The position numbers were made by a program, and so were the translations under genes. Shown here piece after piece: positions 17,385 to 26,033 of a stretch of 64,000 nt of DNA. The notes under the pieces were generated by a model. The model saw nothing but the letters and a program-made list of their open reading frames with translations, did not search any database and was not told the DNA's origin. Origin of the DNA: Bog-473 sp963843365. GTDB lineage: Bacteria > Actinomycetota > Acidimicrobiia > Acidimicrobiales > RAAP-2. The first letter of the stretch is position 1, and each line of letters starts with the position of its first letter. The stretch covers positions 310,001 through 374,000 of the forward strand of contig CAWJKG010000003.1 in assembly GCA_963843365.1 (NCBI GenBank), given 5' to 3'.

Positions 17385-18979
17385 GCACGCCGCTGCGGTC
17401 GCGCCTCGACGTCAGCGGCGACGAGTTCACGGAGAACGCCGCCGCCATGCGCGCGCTCGTCGACGAGGTCGGTGCACTGCACGAGCATCTCCTCGCCGGG
17501 GGCGGGGCGCAGTACGTCGAGCGCCACCGGTCCCGCGGCAAGATGCTGGTGCGCGAGCGCCTCGAGGCACTCGTCGATCCGGGCACGCCGGTGCTCGAGC
17601 TCTGCCCGCTCGCCGGCCTGCACACCGGCGACCCGGTCGGGGGCGGCGTCGTGGTGGCGCTGGCCGAGGTGGCACACACCCAGTGCCTCGTCATCGCCAA
17701 CGATCCGACCGTGCGCGGCGGCACGACGAGCCCGACGACGATCCGCAAGCTCCTGCGCGCCATGGACGTGGCGGAGGAGAACCGCCTCCCGCTCCTGCTC
17801 CTGGTCGAGTCCGGCGGGGCGGACCTGCCGCGCCAGGCCGACGTCTTCGTGCCGGGGGGCGAGCAGTTCCGCCGGCTCACCCAGCTGTCGGCGCAGGGGA
17901 TCCCCACCGTCTGCGTCGTCTTCGGTTCGTCGACCGCGGGTGGCGCCTATCTCCCGGGCATGAGCGACTACACGGTGATGGTGGAGGACCGGGCCCGGGT
18001 CTTTCTCGGTGGGCCGCCCCTCGTGAAGATGGCGATCGGCGAGGAGGCCGACGAGGAGGAGCTCGGTGGGGCGCGGATGCACGCCGAGATCTCGGGCCTG
18101 TGCGACTACCTCGCCCGCGACGAGCCCGAGGCGATCCGGATGGCGCGGGGGATCGTGTCCCACCTGCACTGGACGCGTCTCGGTCCTCCGCCGTGCGAAC
18201 GCGCCGACGAGCCGCTCTACGCCGCCGAGGAACTGCTGGGAATCGCGTCGGTGGACGTCCGCGTGCCGTTCGACGTGCGTGAGATCGTCGCACGCGTCGT
18301 CGACGGCTCGCGCTTCGAAGAATTCAAGACGGCGTACGGCGCCCAGCTCGTGTGCGGATGGGCCTCCATCGGCGGGTATCCCGTCGGCGTGGTGGCGAAC
18401 AACGGCATCCTCTTCTCCGCGGAGGCGCAGAAGGGCGCCCAATTCATCGCGCTCTGCAACCGCACCGACACGCCGATCCTGTTCGTGCAGAACATCACGG
18501 GCTTCATGGTGGGGACGCGCTACGAGCAGGGCGGCATCATCAAGGACGGCGCCAAGCTGATCAACGCCGTGTCGAACTCGACGGTGCCCCACCTGACACT
18601 GATGGTGGGCGCCAGCTATGGCGCGGGCAACTACGCCATGGCCGGCCGCGCCTACGACCCGCGGTTCGTCTTCACGTGGCCCAATCACCGCATTGCCGTC
18701 ATGGGCCCGAAGCAGCTGGCGGGCGTCCTCTCGATCGTCCGCCGCAACGCAGCGGCCGCGGCGGGGCGCCCCTTCGACGAGGCCGCCGACGAGGAGCTGC
18801 GCCAGGCGACCGAGAGTCAGATTGAGGAGGAGTCGACGGCGCAGTACGCCACCGGGCGCCTGTGGGACGACGGGATCATCGACCCGCGGGACACGCGCAC
18901 CGTCCTGGCGATCGCGCTGTCGACCGTCCACTCGGCTGCCGTGCGCGGCACCGCCGTCTTCGGGGTGGTCCGGCACTGA
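17381..18979 (+). CDS. Acyl-CoA carboxylase, carboxyltransferase (beta) subunit
   Basis: A 532-aa carboxyltransferase of the methylcrotonyl/geranyl-CoA carboxylase type, which transfers CO2 from biotin to an acyl-CoA. Evidence: LVESGGADLPRQADVF, VFGSSTAGGAYLPGMSDY, FLGGPPLVKMA in the N-terminal half and FVQNITGFMVGTRYEQGGII, MVGASYGAGNYAMAGRAY, FTWPNHRIAVMGPKQ in the C-terminal half. These match MCC/GCC beta subunits better than propionyl- or acetyl-CoA carboxylases. Coupled at both ends (ATGA upstream, TGATG downstream). Confidence 0.92.
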   Translation: MSTPLRSRLDVSGDEFTENAAAMRALVDEVGALHEHLLAGGGAQYVERHRSRGKMLVRERLEALVDPGTPVLELCPLAGLHTGDPVGGGVVVALAEVAHTQCLVIANDPTVRGGTTSPTTIRKLLRAMDVAEENRLPLLLLVESGGADLPRQADVFVPGGEQFRRLTQLSAQGIPTVCVVFGSSTAGGAYLPGMSDYTVMVEDRARVFLGGPPLVKMAIGEEADEEELGGARMHAEISGLCDYLARDEPEAIRMARGIVSHLHWTRLGPPPCERADEPLYAAEELLGIASVDVRVPFDVREIVARVVDGSRFEEFKTAYGAQLVCGWASIGGYPVGVVANNGILFSAEAQKGAQFIALCNRTDTPILFVQNITGFMVGTRYEQGGIIKDGAKLINAVSNSTVPHLTLMVGASYGAGNYAMAGRAYDPRFVFTWPNHRIAVMGPKQLAGVLSIVRRNAAAAAGRPFDEAADEELRQATESQIEEESTAQYATGRLWDDGIIDPRDTRTVLAIALSTVHSAAVRGTAVFGVVRH

Positions 18980-20943
18980 TGCTGCGCCGCCTCCTCGTGG
19001 CCAACCGGGGCGAAATCGCCCGCCGCCTGATCCGCGGCGCGCACGACGCCGGCCTGGAGGCGGTCGCCGTCTTCGCCGCGGACGATGCCGACAGCCCGTA
19101 CGTGGCGGAGGCCGATGTGGCGGTGCACCTCCCGGGCACGTCCCTGGCCGAGACCTACCTGTCTTCGGCGGCGCTGGTCGAAGCGGCTGTACTGGCAGGC
19201 GCCGACGCGCTCCACCCGGGCTACGGGTTCCTGTCCGAGAACCCAGCTCTGCCCGAGGCATGCGCCTCGATGGGCCTGGTCTGGGTCGGCCCGTCACCCG
19301 AGGCGATGCGGGTCATGGGACACAAAGCCCGGGCCAAGGAGCTCGTCGCGGCGGCCGGGGTGCCGGTGCTGCCCAGTGCCGTCGTCCCCCCGGGCATCGA
19401 CGAGGCGACCCTGCGGGCCGCCGCCGGCGACATCGGGTACCCGTTGCTGGTGAAGGCGTCCGCGGGCGGGGGCGGCCGTGGGATGCGCCTCGTTGCCGCG
19501 GCCGGGGAGTTGGTCGATGGCGTGGCGGCGGCGCGACGCGAAGCTGCCACGGCGTTCGGATCCGACGAGGTCTTCTTGGAGCGGTATCTCGCCTCCCCCC
19601 GGCACATCGAGGTGCAGGTGGTCGGGGACAGCCATGGCACCGTGCTCCATCTGCTCGACCGGGAGTGCTCCGTGCAGCGCCGGCACCAGAAGGTGGTCGA
19701 GGAAGCGCCGGCGACGCAGGTGCCCGAGGCCGTGCGCCGGCAGATGTGGGCCGCGGCCGTCGCCGTGGCGGAGACGGTGGGGTACGTCGGCGTCGGCACT
19801 GTCGAGTACCTCGTCGACGGCGGCGAGTTCTTCTTCCTCGAGATGAACACGCGGCTGCAGGTGGAGCACGGGGTGACCGAGCTCGTCACCGGGCTCGATC
19901 TCGTGGGCCTGCAGCTGGCGGTGGCGGACGGCCGTCCCCTGCCCCTGGGCCAATCCGACGTGGGCGCGACGGGGCACGCGGTCGAAGTGCGCCTGTGCGC
20001 CGAGCGGCCGCGGGAGGACTACCGGCCGACGCCGGGCGTGGCGACGCACGTGCGCTGGCCGGACGGCCCCGGGCTGCGGACCGACCGCGCCGTCGAGTCC
20101 GGGAGCGTCGTCAGCGCCACCTACGACTCGCTGGTGGCAAAGCTGATGGCGCACGGTCCGGACCGCACCACCGCCGTGGCGCGGCTGTCGGGCGCGCTGC
20201 GGGACCTCGAGCTCGACGGCCTGGAGACAAACCGGGCGTTGCTGGCGGCGGTGCTCGACGACGCCGTCTTCCGTGACGGGGGTGTGGACGTGCACTACCT
20301 CGACGGTCGGTCCGATCTGCGCGACGCGGTGCTCTCCGACGAAACGCGCCGGCGCCATGCCGCCGCGGCGGCCTTCTGTCTCACCGGCGCCCGGTCGGCC
20401 CGGAGCCTGGTCCCGGTCGCGGTGGCCGGCTGGCGCAACGTGGGCCGTCCGCTGCACACCGATGAGCTCACGGACGTGGTGGGGACACTCGCGGTGCGCG
20501 CCAACCTGCTGGGAGAGCCGGCCGAGGTGCGGGTGGAGGACCGGTGGCGTCCCGTCGGCACGGCGCGGGTGGACGGCGGCAGCATCGACCTGACCACCGG
20601 CGACGGGCTGCGGCGTCGCTACCGGGTCCGGCTCTGCTCCCAGTCGGTCGAGGTCAACGGGCCCGAAGGCCAATCGAGTTTCGTGCTGCGGGGCGAGGAC
20701 GACCTCGACGAGCGGGGGGGCGTGGCGGGTGAGTGTCGCGCCCCGCTGCCGGGAGCGGTGATGAAGCTGCTCGTCGGCGTCGGCGATGTCGTGGCGGAGG
20801 ACCAGGGGCTCGTCGTCCTCGAAGCGATGAAGATGGAGCACACTCTGCGCGCCAATGGAGCCGGCGTGGTGGCCGCGATCCACTGCGCACCCGGCCAGCA
20901 GGTCGACGTGCACGACCTGCTGGTGACGGTGGAGCCGCGGTGA
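18979..20943 (+). CDS. Acyl-CoA carboxylase, biotin carboxylase/biotin carrier (alpha) subunit
   Basis: A 654-aa alpha subunit. Order: biotin carboxylase N-domain (LLVANRGEIARRLIRGA), ATP-grasp with the Gly-rich loop VKASAGGGGRGMRLV and HIEVQVVGDSHG, catalytic EMNTRLQVEHGVTE, a linker domain, then a C-terminal BCCP domain with biotinyl Lys in VLEAMKMEHTL. It forms the holoenzyme with the preceding beta subunit. ATG 18979 overlaps the beta stop (TGATG), and its stop overlaps the next GTG (GTGA). The substrate is probably a branched alpha,beta-unsaturated acyl-CoA. Confidence 0.93.
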   Translation: MLRRLLVANRGEIARRLIRGAHDAGLEAVAVFAADDADSPYVAEADVAVHLPGTSLAETYLSSAALVEAAVLAGADALHPGYGFLSENPALPEACASMGLVWVGPSPEAMRVMGHKARAKELVAAAGVPVLPSAVVPPGIDEATLRAAAGDIGYPLLVKASAGGGGRGMRLVAAAGELVDGVAAARREAATAFGSDEVFLERYLASPRHIEVQVVGDSHGTVLHLLDRECSVQRRHQKVVEEAPATQVPEAVRRQMWAAAVAVAETVGYVGVGTVEYLVDGGEFFFLEMNTRLQVEHGVTELVTGLDLVGLQLAVADGRPLPLGQSDVGATGHAVEVRLCAERPREDYRPTPGVATHVRWPDGPGLRTDRAVESGSVVSATYDSLVAKLMAHGPDRTTAVARLSGALRDLELDGLETNRALLAAVLDDAVFRDGGVDVHYLDGRSDLRDAVLSDETRRRHAAAAAFCLTGARSARSLVPVAVAGWRNVGRPLHTDELTDVVGTLAVRANLLGEPAEVRVEDRWRPVGTARVDGGSIDLTTGDGLRRRYRVRLCSQSVEVNGPEGQSSFVLRGEDDLDERGGVAGECRAPLPGAVMKLLVGVGDVVAEDQGLVVLEAMKMEHTLRANGAGVVAAIHCAPGQQVDVHDLLVTVEPR

Positions 20944-22802
20944 CGGCGTCGGCGCCGGCAACGGATCGGGCCGGCGGCCGGCCCGAGGTGCTGCGCATCG
21001 GCAACTGCAGCGGGTTCTTCGGCGACCGCGCCGGGGCCGCCCGCGACATGGTCGACGGAGGCCCGCTCGACGTCCTGACCGGGGACTGGCTGGCCGAGCT
21101 GACCATGTACATCCTCCACAAGACGCGAGAGCGCGGCGGCGGCTACGCCCGCACGTTCCTGCGCGAGCTCGAGGAGGTGCTCCCGACCTGCGTGGAGCGG
21201 GGCATCACCGTGGTCTCCAACGCCGGGGGGCTGCAGCCCGAGGCGCTGGCCACCGCCGTACGGGAACTGGCCCGGCGCCAAGGCCTCGACGTGCACGTGG
21301 CCTCGGTCTCGGGCGACGACATCACGCCGCAGCTGGCGCGCCTGCAGGAGCAGGGGGAGAAGTTCGTCAACCTCGACACCGGTGAGGTCCTCCCCGCCGG
21401 CGCCCCGGTGGTCACGGCCAATGCGTATCTCCGGGCGCGCCCGATCGCCGACGCGCTGTCCGCCGGTGCGCAGGTGGTGGTGACCGGGCGTGTCACGGAT
21501 GCCGCCCTCGTGGTGGGCCCGGCGTTGCACCGGTTCGGCTGGGCCGACGGGGAGCTCGACGCCATCGCCGGCGCGGTGGTAGCCGGTCACGTCATTGAAT
21601 GCGGTGCCCAGTGTTGCGGCGGGAACTACGCCTTCTTCGAGGAGGTGCCGGTGGCCGGACGGGAGCGCATCGGATTCCCCCTGGCGGAGCTGCACGCCGA
21701 CGGCTCGTCGGTGATCACCAAGCACCCCGGTACCGGTGGCATGGTCACGGTCGGGACGGTGACCGCGCAGCTCCTCTACGAGATCGCCGGCCCGCGCTAC
21801 CTGAGCCCCGACGCGGTGGCGCGCTTCGACACCATCGAGCTGACGCAGGAGGGACCCGACCGGGTGCACATCGGCGCGGTGCGGGGCGAGGCGCCGCCGG
21901 CGACCCTGAAGGTGACGGCGAACCTCGACGCCGGCTGGCGCAACGCCATGACCCTGGCGCTGACGGGTGCGCAGGTGGCCGACAAGGCCCGCTTCGCCGC
22001 GGCAGCGGTGTGGGCGGGGGTGCCGGGAGGCCGGGACGCCTTCGCCGAGACGGCCGAGGACCTCTCGGGCGACCTGACCGGCGGCGGTATGGCGTACCTG
22101 CGCCTGGCCGTGCGCGGCGACGACGAGCGGGCGGTCGGCCGGGCCTTCTCGGGCGCCGTGGTGGAGACCAGCCTCTCCAGCTATCCGGGCACGTTCTTCA
22201 CCTCGGCGCCGTCGGGCGCGCAGGGGGTCGCCCGCTACTGGCCGACGACGGTCAGCGCGGCGGCGGTGACGGCGCGTATCGAGTGTGACGGACAGCCGGT
22301 GGCGGCCACGCCTCTCGCGGCGCCGGGCGACCGGCTCGCCACCGAGGGGGAGGCAGACTCAGCGGCCACGGACGAGGCCGGTGGCCGCGACGCCCGGGAG
22401 GAGACCGTCGCCGACACGGACGGGGTCACCGACGGGTCCGTGGTGGTCCCGCTCGGGGTGCTCGTCGGCGCCCGGTCGGGGGACAAGGGCGGCGATGCCA
22501 ACGTAGGGCTGTGGGCCGACGATGCCGCCGTGGCGGACTGGCTCCAGCGCGAGTTCTCCGTCGCGCTCTTCAAGACCCTGCTGCCCGAGGCCGGGCCCTA
22601 TCCCGTGAGCCGCCACCCCCTGCCGAACCTCCGTGCCGTGAACTTCGTCGTGCACGGGATCCTCGGGTGGGGCGTCGCCTCGAACCTCCGCCTCGACACA
22701 CAGGCCAAGGGGTTGGGGGAGTTGCTGCGCGCGCGCCCCGTGGAGGTGCCCGCGGCACTGGTGGCCGGCGGGCCGGCCGCAGCGAGGCGCGCCGCGCGCT
22801 GA
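20940..22802 (+). CDS. atuA: AtuA-family protein (DUF1446 plus AtuA-like C-terminal domain)
   Basis: A 620-aa protein matching AtuA of the acyclic terpene utilisation pathway. The DUF1446 region spans about residues 18-450: RIGNCSGFFGDR, GDWLAELTMYILHK, VSNAGGLQPEALA, TGRVTDAALVVGPAL, ECGAQCCGGNY. The C-terminal AtuA-like domain has VPLGVLVGARSGDKGGDANVG. Its reaction is not established, but it is essential for citronellol use in Pseudomonas. Homologues also sit in other branched-acyl-CoA operons, so the substrate is inferred. GTG 20940 overlaps the alpha-subunit stop. Confidence 0.88.
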   Translation: MTASAPATDRAGGRPEVLRIGNCSGFFGDRAGAARDMVDGGPLDVLTGDWLAELTMYILHKTRERGGGYARTFLRELEEVLPTCVERGITVVSNAGGLQPEALATAVRELARRQGLDVHVASVSGDDITPQLARLQEQGEKFVNLDTGEVLPAGAPVVTANAYLRARPIADALSAGAQVVVTGRVTDAALVVGPALHRFGWADGELDAIAGAVVAGHVIECGAQCCGGNYAFFEEVPVAGRERIGFPLAELHADGSSVITKHPGTGGMVTVGTVTAQLLYEIAGPRYLSPDAVARFDTIELTQEGPDRVHIGAVRGEAPPATLKVTANLDAGWRNAMTLALTGAQVADKARFAAAAVWAGVPGGRDAFAETAEDLSGDLTGGGMAYLRLAVRGDDERAVGRAFSGAVVETSLSSYPGTFFTSAPSGAQGVARYWPTTVSAAAVTARIECDGQPVAATPLAAPGDRLATEGEADSAATDEAGGRDAREETVADTDGVTDGSVVVPLGVLVGARSGDKGGDANVGLWADDAAVADWLQREFSVALFKTLLPEAGPYPVSRHPLPNLRAVNFVVHGILGWGVASNLRLDTQAKGLGELLRARPVEVPAALVAGGPAAARRAAR

Positions 22803-22808
22803 CGCCTC

Positions 22809-22828
22809 CCCGGGCGATGTCGCCCGGG
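22809..22828. terminator. GC-rich hairpin after the atuA operon
   Basis: A perfect 9-bp inverted repeat (CCCGGGCGA / TCGCCCGGG) with a 2-nt centre, 6 nt after the atuA stop and 20 nt before the next start. It has no U-run, so it may be an actinobacterial-type terminator or a spacer hairpin. Confidence 0.5.
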
Positions 22829-22847
22829 CATCTGGCAGGATGGCGCC

Positions 22848-24014
22848 GTGGAGTCGGTCGCCCGCACGGTCGCGCTGGTCGCGGGCATCGCCATCGTCTG
22901 CCTGACCGCGTGGAGTGTGTTCACCGCACTGGTGGTACCCCGGGTCACGTCCTCGCCGGCCATGCGCATGCTGGCGCGGGCCCTCGGTGGCTCGGCCCGG
23001 CGCCTCGCCCCGAAGCTCCCGAACTACGAGGCGCGCGATCGGGTCCTGTCCTTCGTCGGCCCGGCGGCGATGGTCCTCCTGTTCGTGATCTGGCTCTGCT
23101 GCATCGTCCTCGGCATCGGGCTGATCGAGTGGCAGGCCGCCGGGGTGGACTTCGCCACCGCGCTCGGGATCTCGGGGTCGTCGGTGTTCACGCTCGGCAT
23201 CGTGTCCTCGGGCCAGGCCGGCCCCCGGGTGGTCGAGGTCGTGGCCGCCGGCATCGGCCTCCTGGTCGTCGCGCTCGAGATCGCCTACCTGCCGACGCTC
23301 TACACCCAGTTCTCCACCCGCGAGACGGAGGTGACACTGTTGGAGGCGCGGGCGGGCAACCCGGCCTGGGGCCCGGAGATCCTGGCTCGGCACCACTGGC
23401 TGGACACCATGGACGAGCTCCCGCCGCTCTATTCGGACTGGGAGCGTTGGGCCGCCGCGGTGTCGGAGAGCCACGCCAACTATCCGGGCCTGATCTGGTT
23501 CCGCTCGCCGGTGTCGACCCGGAGCTGGCTGGTCGGCCTGGTCGCCATGATGGATTCGGCCGCGCTCTATCACGCGGTGAGCCCGGCGCAGACGCCCCGT
23601 CAGGCGCGTCTCTGTCTCTCCATGGGAATCAACTGCCTGCGTTCCATGGCCCGTGCCCTCCGCATCCCCTACGACGACGATCCGCTCCCGACGGCCAGCG
23701 TGCGCCTGTCGCGCCAGGAGTTCGACGAAGGATTCCGGCGGCTCGAATCCGTCAATTTCCCCGCCGAGCGGACGGCGGACGACGCCTGGCGGCACTTCCA
23801 GGGGTGGCGTGTCAACTACGAGCCCATCGTCGACGCGCTGACGTCGATCATCGTGCCGCCGCCGGCGCCCTGGTTCATGGTGCGCCCCGCGCTCGGCATG
23901 GCCCGGTTCCCGATTGTGCTCAACCGCACGCCGGACGAGCCGGAGGGGGCTCAGGGATTCGGCGTCAACAAGACCTTCAAGACGCCGTCGGCCCGCGAGT
24001 CGAACAACTCGTAG
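22848..24014 (+). CDS. Membrane protein with ion-channel-like N-terminal topology
   Basis: A 388-aa protein with four membrane helices in the first ~150 residues (around 6-28, 60-88, a short re-entrant-looking segment at 95-118, and 122-146) and a long cytoplasmic C-terminal domain. The segment ATALGISGSSVFTLGIVSSG sits where a two-helix K+ channel has its pore helix and filter, but no TVGYG is present, so conduction is unproven. I recognise only the general actinobacterial family. Its last 64 nt overlap the convergent dehydrogenase gene. GTG start. Confidence 0.72.
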   Translation: MESVARTVALVAGIAIVCLTAWSVFTALVVPRVTSSPAMRMLARALGGSARRLAPKLPNYEARDRVLSFVGPAAMVLLFVIWLCCIVLGIGLIEWQAAGVDFATALGISGSSVFTLGIVSSGQAGPRVVEVVAAGIGLLVVALEIAYLPTLYTQFSTRETEVTLLEARAGNPAWGPEILARHHWLDTMDELPPLYSDWERWAAAVSESHANYPGLIWFRSPVSTRSWLVGLVAMMDSAALYHAVSPAQTPRQARLCLSMGINCLRSMARALRIPYDDDPLPTASVRLSRQEFDEGFRRLESVNFPAERTADDAWRHFQGWRVNYEPIVDALTSIIVPPPAPWFMVRPALGMARFPIVLNRTPDEPEGAQGFGVNKTFKTPSARESNNS

Positions 24015-24997
24015 GCCTCGGGGGCCTGTTCGAGGGCCATCCGGTGGGTGAACGTGTCTCCGAGGCCGCTGAGACGGCCCGACTGCAGGAGCGGCACGAG
24101 GAAGCGCCACGTCCCGGGAATGGGGGCGAAGACGGCGCGGAGCGTGAGGCTCTTCAGCAGCACCAGCGCCATGGGAAAGGGAAGGTCCATCGTCAGGTTC
24201 ACCCCGACCACCGAAATGGTGCCTCCCGGGGCGGCACAGGACACGGCATCCACGATCGACGCGTCGGCTCCGACGGCCTCGATCACGCTCGCCGCGCCGC
24301 GCCCGCCCGTGGCCTCCAGGACCTGGAACGAACCGGGACCCTTGCGGGCATCGATGGGCTCGGCGCCGAGCCGCTCCGCCCGGGCCAGCCGTTCGGGCAC
24401 CATGTCCACGGCGAGGATGCGCGCCGGACCGAAGAGCGACGCGCACCGCAACGCCATGATGCCGACCGGGCCGAGCCCGACCACCACCACGGTGGAGCCG
24501 GGTTGGATGTTCGCCCGGAGCGCGCCGAGGTACCCGGTGGGGAGGATGTCGGTGAGCAGCACGGCCTCCTCGTCGGCCACGCCTTCCGGGATGGGGAGGG
24601 CGAAGAGGTCGGCGAAGGGCACCGCCATGGCCTCGGCCTGCCCGCCGGGCAGATCGGGCGTCGTCCCGAACGCCGCGTTCTTGTCGGCGAGGCACACGTT
24701 GGGCTGGCCCGCCAGGCAGGCGGTGCACACGCCGCAGCCGATCACCCCCGAGACCAGCACGCGGTCGCCTGTCTTGAGGCTGCGCACGTGCGGCCCCGCT
24801 TCGGCGACGGTGCCGATGGCCTCGTGGCCGAGCCGGATGCCGCTGCCGGTGGGCGCGTCGTGGTACAGGTGCAGGTCCGAACCGCAGATGGCCGTGCGTT
24901 CGACGGTGACGATGACACCTTCGGGGCCGGGCAGGGCCGGGTCGGGGACGTTTTCGACCTTGACGGTGCGTGGACCTTCCAGGACGGTTGCTCGCAT
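23951..24997 (-). CDS. Zinc-dependent alcohol dehydrogenase (MDR family)
   Basis: A 348-aa medium-chain dehydrogenase. Catalytic-zinc ligands are in TAICGSDLHLYHD and RLGHEAIGTV. The structural-zinc loop is GCGVCTACLAGQPNVC, and the Rossmann motif is VVVVGLGPVGIMALR. The acidic residue after beta-2 (LAVDMVPERL) suggests NAD preference. It oxidises an alcohol or reduces an aldehyde of unknown identity; threonine- and formaldehyde-type relatives are alternatives. It overlaps the tail of the convergent membrane-protein gene by 64 nt. Confidence 0.9.
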   Translation of the reverse strand: MRATVLEGPRTVKVENVPDPALPGPEGVIVTVERTAICGSDLHLYHDAPTGSGIRLGHEAIGTVAEAGPHVRSLKTGDRVLVSGVIGCGVCTACLAGQPNVCLADKNAAFGTTPDLPGGQAEAMAVPFADLFALPIPEGVADEEAVLLTDILPTGYLGALRANIQPGSTVVVVGLGPVGIMALRCASLFGPARILAVDMVPERLARAERLGAEPIDARKGPGSFQVLEATGGRGAASVIEAVGADASIVDAVSCAAPGGTISVVGVNLTMDLPFPMALVLLKSLTLRAVFAPIPGTWRFLVPLLQSGRLSGLGDTFTHRMALEQAPEAYELFDSRADGVLKVLLTPNP

Positions 24998-25040
24998 CTC
25001 CGCACGCTACCCCGCGTGACTAGACTCGCATGGTCCCAAT

Positions 25041-26033
25041 TCAGGCGCGTCCCGCGCTTCGAACCGCTCCCGGAGATCCATGCCACGGACACTCGAACCC
25101 AGCACGACCGTCGTGGCGGACGAGGACATCGACGCGTTCTTCGAGTTCGAGGACCTCTGGGCCGTCATTGTGTGGAACGACGACGTGACGACCTTCCAGA
25201 CGGTGATTCAGGCCTTCGTCGAGATCTTCGGCCACACGGTGGAGCGGGCCGACAAGCTGGCCTGGCAGATCCACCGCACGGGCAAGGCGGTGGCGGCGGT
25301 ACGGCCCAAGGACGAGGCCGAGGCCGCAGTGCACGCATTGCACCTGCGCAAGATCTCGGCCTCGCTCAGTCGGGCCTGAACGCGGACCCCTCCTGCGGCC
25401 GGCGCGAGCCGCGCCGTCGAGGCGCTCCTTCACGTCCGGCCACTCGTCGGCCACGATGGAGAAGCGGGCCGACGTCCGCACGGTGTCGTCGGACCCGGGT
25501 CGGTCCGCCCGCATGATCCCGTCGAGCTGGCCCCCGATCCGCTCAATGGCGGCCCACGACCGCTTGTTGCGCACGTCGGTCTGGAGCGCCACCCGGTGGA
25601 CCTCCCAGACCTCGAAGGCGTGCGTCATCATGAGCAGCTTCGCCTCGGTGTTCACCGGCGTGCGCTGGGCCGGTCCGGCCAGCCAGGTGAAGCCGATGTC
25701 CACCACGTCGGGCACGCCGTGGCGCTGGTGGGTCGCCCCGGGCGGCCACTGCCAGTAGGCGATCTCGCAGAAGCGGGTGGCACCGACGACCAGGTCGGAG
25801 CCGTCCGGCCCGCCGGCCCGGCGGACCGTGGCGAAGGCGACGTGCGCCCCCGACGCCACCTTGGCCAGCGCGTCGCGCACGTAGTCGGTCATCTGCTCCG
25901 GGCCCTCGGGCGTGTAGGTCCACTGGTAGGAGCTCCGGTCGAGCCCGGCCGCCTCCACCAGCGCGGGGATGTGCGCCTCGCTCAGCGGCTCGAGCCGGAC
26001 GAACGTCCCCTCGAGCGTGAACGGCTCAAGCAT
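25041..26033 (-). CDS. GNAT acetyltransferase (RimJ/RimL-like) with an abnormal antisense tail
   Basis: The core (about residues 1-210) is a clear RimJ/RimL acetyltransferase: FTLEGTFVRLEPLSEAHIPAL, VVDIGFTWLAGPAQRTPVNTEAKLLMM, and VHRVALQTDVRNKRSWAAIERIG. ATG 26033 overlaps the upstream exporter's corrected stop by 8 nt. A normal family end would fall near 25400 (WPDVKERLDGA), but the frame stays open to 25041, running antisense through all of clpS. One undetected indel near 25400 would end it at the TGA at 25366. The last ~110 residues are therefore probably not real. Confidence 0.75.
   Translation of the reverse strand: MLEPFTLEGTFVRLEPLSEAHIPALVEAAGLDRSSYQWTYTPEGPEQMTDYVRDALAKVASGAHVAFATVRRAGGPDGSDLVVGATRFCEIAYWQWPPGATHQRHGVPDVVDIGFTWLAGPAQRTPVNTEAKLLMMTHAFEVWEVHRVALQTDVRNKRSWAAIERIGGQLDGIMRADRPGSDDTVRTSARFSIVADEWPDVKERLDGAARAGRRRGPRSGPTERGRDLAQVQCVHCGLGLVLGPYRRHRLARAVDLPGQLVGPLHRVAEDLDEGLNHRLEGRHVVVPHNDGPEVLELEERVDVLVRHDGRAGFECPWHGSPGAVRSAGRA
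25080..25379 (+). CDS. clpS: ATP-dependent Clp protease adaptor ClpS
   Basis: A 99-aa N-degron adaptor that hands N-end-rule substrates to ClpC/ClpA. The family core is complete: AVIVWNDDVTTFQTVI (substrate pocket with the conserved N-D-D), AFVEIFGHTVERADKLAWQIHRTGKAVA, and a short C-terminus. The N-terminal extension that remodels ClpA is present (about 27 residues). The whole gene lies antisense to the open tail of the acetyltransferase frame. It is divergent from the dehydrogenase, 82 nt away. Confidence 0.95.
   Translation: MPRTLEPSTTVVADEDIDAFFEFEDLWAVIVWNDDVTTFQTVIQAFVEIFGHTVERADKLAWQIHRTGKAVAAVRPKDEAEAAVHALHLRKISASLSRA

Noticed and set aside
16664..19297. An 877-codon open frame on the minus strand
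   Set aside because: It is the antisense shadow of the hydratase and carboxylase genes; composition is Arg/Pro/Gly-rich with no domain, typical of high-GC DNA.
25080..25379. Dropping clpS in favour of the overlapping antisense frame
   Set aside because: ClpS is complete and strongly conserved, while the antisense tail has no family match.
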